29,155 bases of DNA from Seminavis robusta (taxonomy: Eukaryota; Bacillariophyta; Bacillariophyceae; Naviculales; Naviculaceae): NCBI GenBank assembly GCA_903772945.1, contig CAICTM010001443.1, positions 1 through 29,155 on the forward strand, in the 5' to 3' direction. Both the position numbers and the translations under genes were made by a program. Each line of letters begins with the position of its first letter. Position 1 is the first letter of the stretch. Positions 9,401-17,132 of the stretch are shown piece by piece. The notes beneath the pieces are model-generated. The model searched no databases, had not been told where the DNA came from, and saw only the letters and a list, made by a program, of their open reading frames with translations.

Positions 9401-11193
9401 GGAGGCTGATCGCATTGCTGCTGCTGTGTGATGCTTGCTTCGGTCCGATCCATGTCCGGAGGAGAGGACGCTCGAACGGTGGTCTTGGGAGGAGCTCCAA
9501 TCCGACGGATACTGGCTCGGCCCCGGGCGTGTTCTTTATTCATCTGTTCCAAAGTAGCTTGGCCGATTTGATGATCTTGTGGCAAGAAAATGTTGAAACC
9601 CAAAATGAGCTCATTGTTGCCACGAAAGAGTCTTGTCACCTTCTCTTTCACCTCTGAAATGCCCATGCCGCCGGATTGAAAGCTGTCTACCAGTGCCAAA
9701 AACTCGTCACGGACATGACCGGCAAACACCTGTTTGACTTGATCAATATACTCCAAAACATCTTGTACTTTGGGTTGTGGCTGAGCCGCTCTCTGCTCTG
9801 TTTCCGTCTCGCCATCGCTCTTGGTCTCGGGGTGTGTTGCTGCCGCATCCACAGGCGACGGTGGTCTGTTGGCAGCTGCGTGTGCAGTAGTCACAGATAG
9901 CCTGAGAGTTTCCTCCTGTCCAGGCCATGCTTCCGAGTCATCCATAACCTCCGGAACTACAATCGGACACACAATAGGATGGGCCTCAAAGAGGTTGAGC
10001 TGCTGAACGTAGTGCGACAAATCCGCGTCCAGATCCACGACGGGGAATTTCCGATTCAAGGCTGTGGCCACCATGTCGACCGAGTCTAATCTTCGAACAT
10101 AGGCTCTCTTGGGGGTTTCATGTTCATGGCCGTGACTATCAAAGAAGAGCCAGGGAGCACCCACCGTGACGTTTTGGCACACCAAGAGAATGCTCTCCGG
10201 TGGTTTCGTGACAATGAGTGCCACCGAAGCCACGTTTCCCTCAAACGCTTGTGCATAGCTGAGGGTGGAGATGATGCATGCTTCCCATTCATCCATTCTA
10301 CCAACGCTTCCCGTCAGGGGCGTTTCGCGACGTTCCAAGGATTCCACAAAGGGAGCATAGGCATCCATGTCCCACAGATCGTCAACAGACGTGTGGTCGT
10401 GTGCAGTGACATTCCGATGAAGCAATACTCCCATTTGTAGCCACGTGTCCAACAGTTCCGTATTGATGTGTGTGGGAATCCTGGACAGTAACTGGGCCGC
10501 CGCAAAGAGACAGATGGAAGTGCACGCCGATCTACCGCCTTCAATGGAGAACTGGGTGCAACTCGCTTGTGCCACCAGAGTCCCCATTGGAGCATCCTGG
10601 AATCCGGCAGCACTGATCAGGGCTTGACTTTCATGATCTCCATCAACGTAGACATCATCATCCGAGGAGTCTGATGAATCCAAATCCATAATGGCAGAAA
10701 TCAAACCGGTTGGAGCAGACGCTGCTCTCGGGTCCGAGTCCGAGTCGGAATCCCAGTCCCAAATGGAAAGCGAGTGGTTGGATGGTTCTTGCCTACAAGT
10801 ACTATGTTCTGAACTTCTCGTTGGAACGCGAGCTGACGGATTGTAGGATGCTCTCTTGGTTGCGATGGCTATGCGTTCTGTTGCGTCAGCATCCGTAGCA
10901 CCTTCGAGGGTCTCCACGAGAAGCCTGCAATCGTTTTGGATGGCGCGGGAGATGGGTTCTCCAGCTTGGAGACCCAGACAAGTGGGTTCCTCGCCATCCA
11001 TCAACCAAAGCTCAATGGGACCACGACGTTGTATCTTCAAATGAAACCGAGCCATGCCCATGAGACGGTTGTAGTTGGTGGTCTTGGTGTCCACCGCTCG
11101 CACCGTCTTTTCCCTGGGTGGATCGGCATCTTCCATCCGAAAGACAATGTCCACCAAATGTTTCTTCTTGTTGCTCTTCCGTCTGGACATCAT
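6487..11193 (-). CDS. Giant multidomain ubiquitin-pathway-like protein: candidate Cys peptidase + PAH + U-box + zinc clusters
   Basis: An intronless 1568-residue protein, numbered from the ATG at 11193 (a second ATG follows at 11190). Residues 10-97 could be a ubiquitin-like beta-grasp domain. Residues 144-187 are Asp/Ser-rich. Residues 205-405 look like a papain-type cysteine peptidase: a Cys-rich helix start (GGRSACTSICLF, candidate Cys224 or Cys228) and FFDSHGH with an Asp352-x-His354 pair. Residues 475-540 match a Sin3 paired amphipathic helix (YIDQVKQVF, VKEKVTRLFRGNNELILGF, FLP). Residues 700-800 are U-box-like (DPITGALFADPVFCDKGHTHER, then DPTCPLTNEPI). Residues 911-966 hold a Cys/His zinc cluster. 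Coiled coils lie near 985-1060, 1083-1180 and 1395-1505. A bipartite NLS-like segment is at 1269-1282. The C-terminus carries a second zinc motif (Cys1510, Cys1513, Cys1523, His1529, Cys1550, Cys1553). A combined ubiquitin-editing and repressor-recruiting role is inference. Confidence 0.8.
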   Translation of the reverse strand: MMSRRKSNKKKHLVDIVFRMEDADPPREKTVRAVDTKTTNYNRLMGMARFHLKIQRRGPIELWLMDGEEPTCLGLQAGEPISRAIQNDCRLLVETLEGATDADATERIAIATKRASYNPSARVPTRSSEHSTCRQEPSNHSLSIWDWDSDSDSDPRAASAPTGLISAIMDLDSSDSSDDDVYVDGDHESQALISAAGFQDAPMGTLVAQASCTQFSIEGGRSACTSICLFAAAQLLSRIPTHINTELLDTWLQMGVLLHRNVTAHDHTSVDDLWDMDAYAPFVESLERRETPLTGSVGRMDEWEACIISTLSYAQAFEGNVASVALIVTKPPESILLVCQNVTVGAPWLFFDSHGHEHETPKRAYVRRLDSVDMVATALNRKFPVVDLDADLSHYVQQLNLFEAHPIVCPIVVPEVMDDSEAWPGQEETLRLSVTTAHAAANRPPSPVDAAATHPETKSDGETETEQRAAQPQPKVQDVLEYIDQVKQVFAGHVRDEFLALVDSFQSGGMGISEVKEKVTRLFRGNNELILGFNIFLPQDHQIGQATLEQMNKEHARGRASIRRIGAPPKTTVRASSPPDMDRTEASITQQQQCDQPPELKHSDTPATACNKPSEPECRNALLTSSKHNTNAVPARAEVKEVAETAPSSNKAGKTVSECRPCSTQQSTLESPSDDASATVQSNNDTGERRSFKNEIVLQESDALVRDPITGALFADPVFCDKGHTHERSSIEAHFRARREMKEEEEARLLREGRSNDGCGAGRNFDPTCPLTNEPISNILIPNDQCDRMLPLLVENGLVPLEEGELEDWRLRREEKRRLAGERRANSARQQASFDATSDAAEEAPMPAAPSSEPTYATLSESQVGSAVDSGTAHIWRPLSRTENDLGLAVALCPPGWQKPEGYERAPVPRCSNTCCRSRLPQEVQRACDRCSQLVCSDCLVFRVDDVARATSTIQSDGGHFICPDCVLQIRDVLAVDTDDRSREAQRAKEVDAMMAEFFASLQTRKEDLQHQIIHAQKHQELQSSSAAMERRIRSLEDTKQSLMRDIQRAEETAEAAKQEEEDSDVQSVSSVSSTEAPDSTTREEELQSRITQLRNQYYEVNWNVEDGVLRGSMLEHQLNEAMEALAMARSVSSGPPDPPAPKATSARNAMANRRRIARMERLERRCEQLELDRRELLARGPINAQDINYAMAMSRLSGELDSTSAKLASLKSQDEKGQTRKSTSMLSAKLASLKHDDGEQERKEESDTVVATAPSVAAKPSAPQGGPRKRRTSDPRGKKRRSTQQKRFSGVQQATHVAKAFAEFVTGIPMLSGKNKKKSGHRKTVESSSSEVSGSSAQNALPNETVLGVTTSSPVLDAEALQAAIASLSAIGSIGVEEVFELPLNLHYPSLRMRNRVRMLRTDLDLAKIESERLLEEEYSGYQREVEAKVDSLEDDVVELRRKAASVQETAEEEQRLQRERAGRREAAQRERQRREEERRREKERLQADRQRQERETRQALRGLDLRQCGRCGYGPFEKFNCNDMAAHNDVFHYMDEQGRRQQRRRNECPQCRWTAGDWNRWPRFRP

Positions 11194-12075
11194 TGCAGTG
11201 GATGGGTCTTGTCTTCTTCTGGCTACTTCCGATGTTTGCCTCGGTTTGTGGTTTGTGACTTTGTGACCGCAAATACTGTGGGCTTTCGCCAAACGGGGCT
11301 TTGCACCAACCTCTGTCAACTCCAACCAGATGAGTGACAGTCTCGTCCTTGAGCTGCTTTCAACTACTAGTAGTACATGTCCAGCAGTACCTCACTCTTT
11401 GTCTTCCCGACATGGCGCTTTTGCGAAGCAGCATGTCGACCCGCACGGAGGTTCCGTACTGTAGCCTTGTGTCGTGCTTTGAGGTTTTGGTTGAAACGTG
11501 AAAGAGGAAGACCCAGCAGTCATGATTGACTTTGATCATGATCATGACGTCGCATTCATCTCAACAACAGAATTGGCGCTTGGCCATGGAGAAACCCGAC
11601 CGGTGAGGCGGGAGATTTGTATTGTACGGTGTGCAGTCTACACTGCAACCGCCAACATGCCCGAGGAAAGATGTACCATACCACTACCATACCTTACCGT
11701 ACCGTACGGTAACAGGAGCGCCATGGTCCACGTTCCGTGATGAGCTACGGTAGCCAGGTGTCAAAGGTCCCATTTGCGACTTCGTAAAAGAACCTCCACG
11801 GAATTGAATTCTTTCTATTTTCTCCCCCCATTTGCTCTATAATTCCTAAAGCTCACGATTCGCTTCCTGTTAATTAATTATGCATAAATCATTCACAACC
11901 CCAACGCCCCAACATCCACCTTATCGATAACCCTCCCCACCCCCCACCTTTTTTTAGAAACTGACGCACTTCCATCATTTTCTCGTCGATGCCACCGAAT
12001 TGCTTCAATTGTGCTACAGGGCTTCAGTTACTGGTGCTATTACTACTAGCAACTGCTACAGCGCATGCATGAGCA
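11194..12075. other. Divergent intergenic region between the giant gene and CRAL-TRIO-like paralogue 3
   Basis: Probably holds both promoters. A cluster of ACCATACC and ACCGTACC words ends in the palindromic ACCGTACCGTACGGT at about 11696-11710. The same GTACCGTACGGTAC word lies just before the ATG of the dihydrouridine synthase gene at 28044. TCTCCCCCC and AT-rich tracts occur at 11820-11890. The giant gene's frame stays open without an ATG to 11325. Confidence 0.45.
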
Positions 12076-13127
12076 ATGGAGCCTTTGGGAAATAACGATC
12101 AAGAGCATGAGGAGGAGGAAGACTTTGCCAATGTTCAAGAACATGATGGACATGACCACAATATTGAGGAAGAGCCAGGAAATGACGATGATGATGATGA
12201 AGATGATGATGACGACGACGAGAGCTCGGCACCTTCAGTGGATCCACAATCGGACCCAAGGTTCATGGAGATTTCGGATCAAGAGCTGGAATGGGCACTG
12301 GAGATCAAGCGCACCGTGGAAGCCACTCCCGATCTCGACAATCTGAATGACATGATGTATGCTCATCTGGCCATTTACTCCAAGGGAAACGTGGAACGGG
12401 CAATGGATCGGGTAATGAAGATGCAGGCTCTCAAGGAGGAATACGGAATTCTCGACACAGTGGAGCAAGCCAGACAAACTCTTGGAACTGTTCTGGGAGA
12501 TTACTTTCCAGGAGTACTCTTACACTTTGGTTTCGACCAAGAAATGGAAACTTCTTTGATTGTCTATGACTTTTCCAGGACCGACAAACAAATTTTCAAG
12601 TGTCCAAATAGAGTCAGTACTGTTATACAAGCTGCATACTATGTCAGCCATGCAAAGTTCTCCAATCTACAAATTGTCCGAAAAGGCAATGTTCATATTA
12701 TGGAGTGTTCTGGTACGCTGTCAGCGAAGTCCATCAAATTTATCACATTGGTTTTCCACTTGCTCACTCCTGACTCGTATGTTTTGCTTCACACCATATG
12801 GTAGGATATAGCTGGTCCCTGAACATGTTTGATCTCAAGATTACAAAAAGGTTATTGACAGAAGTCCATGGCTCTTACCCCTCCACTTTCTACCAGTTAT
12901 TCATGTATCATACTCCAATGGCATTTAATCTTTTGGTGTCAATGATGAAGCGATCCCTTCCAGAAAACCTCAAATTCAAGTTCCAAGTCGGATGCACTTT
13001 TGCTGGACGTCTCAATGGATTCTACGCTATTCCAACACCGGAAGCTGCGACACAGCGAGCTCTGAATAGTTTATGTGAAGCTCTCCAGATCCGATATGAA
13101 AATGAAAGGACATTCTCACTGGGATGA
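12076..13127 (+). CDS. CRAL-TRIO-like protein, paralogue 3 (two exons)
   Basis: Exons 12076-12712 and 12805-13127 give 319 residues. The N-terminus is very acidic (an Asp run encoded by GATGATGAC repeats, about residues 35-50). The conserved part begins at DPRFMEISDQELEWALEIKRTVEA and has the same order as paralogues 1 and 2: helical segment, YFPGVLLHFGFDQE, SLIVYDFSRTD, and then in exon 2 LLTEVHGSYPSTFYQLFMYHTPMAFNLLVSM and NLKFKFQVGCTFAGRL. The 92-base intron (GTACGC donor, ATGGTAG acceptor) sits at the same codon and phase as in the other copies. The first exon read straight on would stop at 12802-12804, so splicing is required. The copy is more diverged than paralogues 1 and 2 are from each other. 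It shares an upstream region with the giant gene. Confidence 0.75.
12713..12804 (+). other. Intron of CRAL-TRIO-like paralogue 3
   Basis: GTACGC donor, ATGGTAG acceptor, 92 bases, with an in-frame stop inside. It matches the position and phase of the introns in the other two copies, but its sequence is not obviously alike. Confidence 0.78.
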
Positions 13128-13544
13128 TCATGGTGCATTTCCATGGAAACATGAATCAACCAAAGGATCGAACCTTCATGGAATCACCAGTCTTTCGTGC
13201 AAGATCATGCTGGCTGCTCTCTTCCATCCCTTCACTCATAGAAGACGCAATCTGCACTTAAGTTGGTTTGGTGAGCCTGATGAAGAGATACCGTCGTTGG
13301 AGGCCGTGGATTCTCAATGGTGGCTGTACCAGGTTCGTGGCCCACTCACATCGCTGGGCAGATCGCACCACCACCACCATCATTGCCAGCAGAGGAGTTG
13401 CAGATTCCTTTCCGCTGCCGGCAGCTTCGCGGCTAATACCTGGCTATTGCTATCAGGTTACTCTCGATTCTGCCCTCTTTCAAAGGGCGGACTATGTATG
13501 TATGCAATGCTACGGTAGGTCAAAGAGGTGTATATATTGCTCAA
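13128..13544. other. Convergent 3' intergenic region
   Basis: Lies between two convergent genes. It contains a short CAC/CAT-rich run at about 13369-13382. Nothing else is recognisable. Confidence 0.45.
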
Positions 13545-15302
13545 TTAATTGCTGTCGTCGCCTTTGTCGTCGTTGTAATTGTCCTCCTCAGATTCGCTCT
13601 CTCCTCCACTATAGTTCTCGTGTTCATCAGAATCTCTGGTCATCGAGTGCATTGCATCAAACATGTTGTCATGTGAAAGGAGCTTGCAATGCTTCTTGTG
13701 ACTCTTGTAGTCAGCCTTTTGGCATGCTGGGCCACAGTACCAGGCCACGTTGCACTGGACGCAGAGATAGTTTGCGTCTTCTTTGCAGACTCGGCATTCC
13801 ATCTTCTCACGCTCGACCTTTGCAGGGCGTGCGAGATGAGCTCCCATGATTTCCTGGGCATTTTCGAGATTGGAAAAGGCAACAACATACTTCTCGCCGC
13901 CGTTGACGATAGATTGAATTCGTCCCTCCATACCATTGAACACGTGCTCGCTGTATCTGTCGTCGTCGGCTTCGACATTTACCACAATAACTTTGGACCC
14001 TTCTTCGAGCACAGTGACAGGATTGGCGCTTGCACCGGTCACGGGCTCTCTCGCGGAACCAGAAGATTTTTGCTGCCTCTTGTGCTCATCTAGTGCCACC
14101 AATGTGGCCTTGAAAGCTACTTCCGAGAAAAGAAAAAAGCGCAAGATTCGTCTGTCTGCGTCGACACCAGGCATTGATTCCAGCGTTTTCAAATCGAATT
14201 TAACCAGCCCATCTATCCAGGGGTCGATGCGAAAGTCGTCGGATATGTCCAGGAATACTCGATCGCGAGTGACAAAGACGGAGCCGGTTAGTTGACTCTC
14301 CCAATGCAGAACTTGGTGCCACTTGCCGAGGGTTCCATCTTTGGCATCGCGGGGATCCAGCGTTGGCAGAACATCTTGAACTAGCCATTTGACATAGGCA
14401 CGGTGAAGAATCATGTCAAACTTCACCTCTTCTACACCTTCTTCACCGAAAATGGTCATGTCTCCTGTCATCCCCGCCCACGCCAGCTCTTCTGCAATGT
14501 GCTTTCGTGACATGGACTTGCTGCCTTCTCTACCGCACATTCGCTTCATGGCAGCTTGAAAAGGGTCATCGCTTTGAACTCGAATTTCTTGTACTTGGGA
14601 CTTGAAACGTCGGAGATGTGCCTGCTGGGATCTGATGTGTGCGATTGTGCCTTCTCGGAGACGTATCATCAGCTCCAAGTAGCCTTTGCCCGTGTCCATT
14701 CGGAGCATGGCGGAGAGTGTGGGTATGACAATGCCAAAACGTGTCATATCGTTCGCATCAGAAGCAATCTTCTTCAGCTTGCCGCAGACAAGCCGAGCGT
14801 CACCAAACTTTCCAATGTGTTCAATCAGCATTTCAGTTGCTTTGGCTTCAGTCATTGTATTGCCATAGGCTTTCACCATGAACGAGGTGAACGTCATGAA
14901 AAGCTCATAGCTCACTTGTCCGGGAATAATGCCTATTTCGGTGAATTGGGACATTATTTTGTCGCCGCCGCGGACGCTCGCACTGATCGCCAACACCATT
15001 ACCTGGTCGAGTGGAGGCACGGCACTGAGATTGATTGGTTTGATACAGATCCCTTCTCTCCTACCCGACACAGCTCGTGCCGACCATCGGCCCGTCGCTT
15101 GGTTCCACTCGAGCAAGTTCACCGTTGTTCCGTTGAGGTCTTGTCTGTTTTGGAGACCGACAACGAATGCTTTGTCGCCCTTTTCCATGGTTGCATCGAT
15201 CGCTCTTTGTAGCTTTGGTGGCCAATGGTCGTCGTGGGCCGATGGGTCGCTGCGGGACGAAACTTTCAATTCTACGCTATGGAAGTGTACCAGTGAATAC
15301 AT
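13545..15302 (-). CDS. MYND-type zinc-finger protein
   Basis: A 585-residue protein with the ATG at 15302. The frame is open 13 codons further upstream but without an ATG. A MYND zinc finger occupies residues 503-539: CRVC, LCVQC, WYCGPAC, then HKKHC, with the full set of seven Cys and one His plus the conserved Tyr-Cys. MYND fingers bind proline-containing peptides in partner proteins. Residues about 43-100 (VVGLQNRQDLNGTTVNLLEW) form a small beta-rich module common in algal MYND proteins. A second SH3/KOW-like stretch lies directly before the finger (EGSKVIVVNVEADDD, FNGMEGRIQSIV). The tail after the finger is acidic (ESEEDNYNDDKGDD). The 200-residue middle is not recognised. No SET domain is visible, so this is an adaptor-type MYND protein rather than a SMYD methyltransferase. 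Confidence 0.87.
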   Translation of the reverse strand: MYSLVHFHSVELKVSSRSDPSAHDDHWPPKLQRAIDATMEKGDKAFVVGLQNRQDLNGTTVNLLEWNQATGRWSARAVSGRREGICIKPINLSAVPPLDQVMVLAISASVRGGDKIMSQFTEIGIIPGQVSYELFMTFTSFMVKAYGNTMTEAKATEMLIEHIGKFGDARLVCGKLKKIASDANDMTRFGIVIPTLSAMLRMDTGKGYLELMIRLREGTIAHIRSQQAHLRRFKSQVQEIRVQSDDPFQAAMKRMCGREGSKSMSRKHIAEELAWAGMTGDMTIFGEEGVEEVKFDMILHRAYVKWLVQDVLPTLDPRDAKDGTLGKWHQVLHWESQLTGSVFVTRDRVFLDISDDFRIDPWIDGLVKFDLKTLESMPGVDADRRILRFFLFSEVAFKATLVALDEHKRQQKSSGSAREPVTGASANPVTVLEEGSKVIVVNVEADDDRYSEHVFNGMEGRIQSIVNGGEKYVVAFSNLENAQEIMGAHLARPAKVEREKMECRVCKEDANYLCVQCNVAWYCGPACQKADYKSHKKHCKLLSHDNMFDAMHSMTRDSDEHENYSGGESESEEDNYNDDKGDDSN

Positions 15303-17132
15303 TGCCGACGGGCGCTGCACCCGGGCACTGCGGCTGCGCAACTTCCCTACGTACTATCGTATCGTACTCTACAGAAAAGCTTTCCATTCACTTTGAAGGC
15401 GGTAACTACCGTTAGTATGCCAATTTGCTACTGGCTAATAGCCAGCTGGTGATCTTAGGTTTCCAACCATCCATCAACATGCTGGCAGACTATGCCTCGA
15501 TCGAGCGGCTGAAAGGAGGCAGTCCACCACTAGCTAGCAAGAAGGAAAGCAAGTTTAGCAAATTGAATACCGTTGGTTACTATCACTACTCGTACTGTGC
15601 CGTTGTATTGGTTGGCCAGGAGTGGCCTTTTGGTATCTTTTGAAGGGCAAGGCAATGGATCCACAAAATGCAGGACAATGATCAGCACTCTCTCACAAAA
15701 AGTATAAATGAAAGTACATCGTCTTCAAACGACACTACGAATGCTTCCATGTGAATTCAAAAATAGTTTCATATATGTACGGTACTATAATAGTACTGTT
15801 GGCTGGGAAGACAATTCAGCCTACATCCAACCCCAGCGGCTCCTTTGCTCCTCCCTACTCCACCGCAAAAATGCAGACAGATGCAAAAATGAGGAAAACC
15901 TCTGGAACACTTTGGAAACACATTTGAATTTACTACTTAACATCCCTAGTAGCATGGCTGGAGGATGATTTTGTGATCAAAAAGCAACCAACTTCTGGTT
16001 ACCAGATCTTAGTCAATATCCAACCAATTGACCTAGTTGTTGAATGGTATTTGTCAGCAATAATGTTGTTTTGAATGACAGTGTCTTACTTTGTTGAGAT
16101 AGTGTAGTTGATAGTGTCATATTGGGTGTTTACTGGAAGGGGTCATTTTTGCACCAAATATTTCTAAATGTAAGGGTGTATATGTTGCTGTGTGTCTTAA
16201 TGTTAAGGTGTAAAGGCTGACTGATCTTAACTCTACTGGCTGATGTTAGGTTGCCCGGGTTCTTAAAACTAAGTAGCAAATGAGGACTGTCCACATTTGC
16301 GCTCCGGAGTAGCTCCCTGCCCTCCTGCCTTCACCCCTTTCCTTGGTTTCCATGTTGCCCTGCTTGCGCACTTGATTGCTTGCCTTGCGTTGTCGCATTT
16401 TGATCGTGCTCACAAATAAGACGGCGAACATGGTTGCATGCCAACGGGGCCTCTTCCCAGCCTTTATCGAATACTCTTGGCAGGTTTAGGATCGATACGA
16501 GCAGAGCTGTCCTACCATCGAGAGGTGTTGGATTGTTATGTACTACCAGTAGTTGTTCTCTATCTATGCGGTTGTAGAAGGAATGATGGATTTTAAAAAC
16601 TCAATGATGCACAAGCAGCACACAAACACCCCAAATTCGGCCCTTCTTTGCATGAGTCGAGTGCCGGCTTCCGTATATTGTTCCATGGGGAAATGCAGCC
16701 TCAAGTCGTCCCAAATTCCTGGGCTCTGGATCCAAGGATCCTCACAATCTTCAAAGCCAACAAACCAAAAGCAACAAAAGGAAAGATTAGCAATAAAGCC
16801 AACCCTCCCTCCCTCCCTGGGGGCCCTGGTTCCCTCAGGGCATTGTGTGGGGGTTGTGCCCCACCTTAATTAGTAGAGCCCAACTTCGCCGCGATAAATT
16901 CCCTACCGTATGCTAGACACTCGGCAAACACCCCCTTGTGGCCAGATCCTCCTTCCAAAAGGCCGCAATGGCTCACATTGAACCTCCAGTATCAGTGCCT
17001 GTCCTTCTATATAGCTAGCTATAGCTCTTTGCAACAGGAATGATTCAATTTAATTGTAAACGATCGGGGAGATTACATCAGGGTACGATTAGGATCCAAT
17101 TGTGTTGCTCCTTCTGGTTGCTACCAAACATG
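15303..17132. other. Gene-poor region
   Basis: About 1.8 kb with only short, non-homologous open frames. I see AT-rich and TGTGT-rich patches (16050-16210), a CCCTCC run at 16804-16820 and a TATAGCTAGCTATA palindrome near 17012. No gene, RNA or complete mobile element can be supported. Confidence 0.4.

Noticed and set aside
11194..11325. 44-codon N-terminal extension of the giant gene
   Set aside because: The extension begins at TTG, not ATG. The first ATGs are at 11193 and 11190 and are followed by a plausible basic start.
12065..12346. Alternative upstream start and frame overlapping CRAL-TRIO-like paralogue 3
   Set aside because: A different frame with poly-Met/Lys low complexity caused by the GATGATGAC repeat. 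The frame starting at 12076 carries the conserved family sequence.
13268..13849. Plus-strand open frame of 193 codons
   Set aside because: It is Cys/Arg/Ser-rich without a domain and overlaps the 3' end of the MYND gene on the other strand.
14556..15212. Plus-strand open frame of 218 codons
   Set aside because: It is antisense to the MYND-finger gene and shows no domain.
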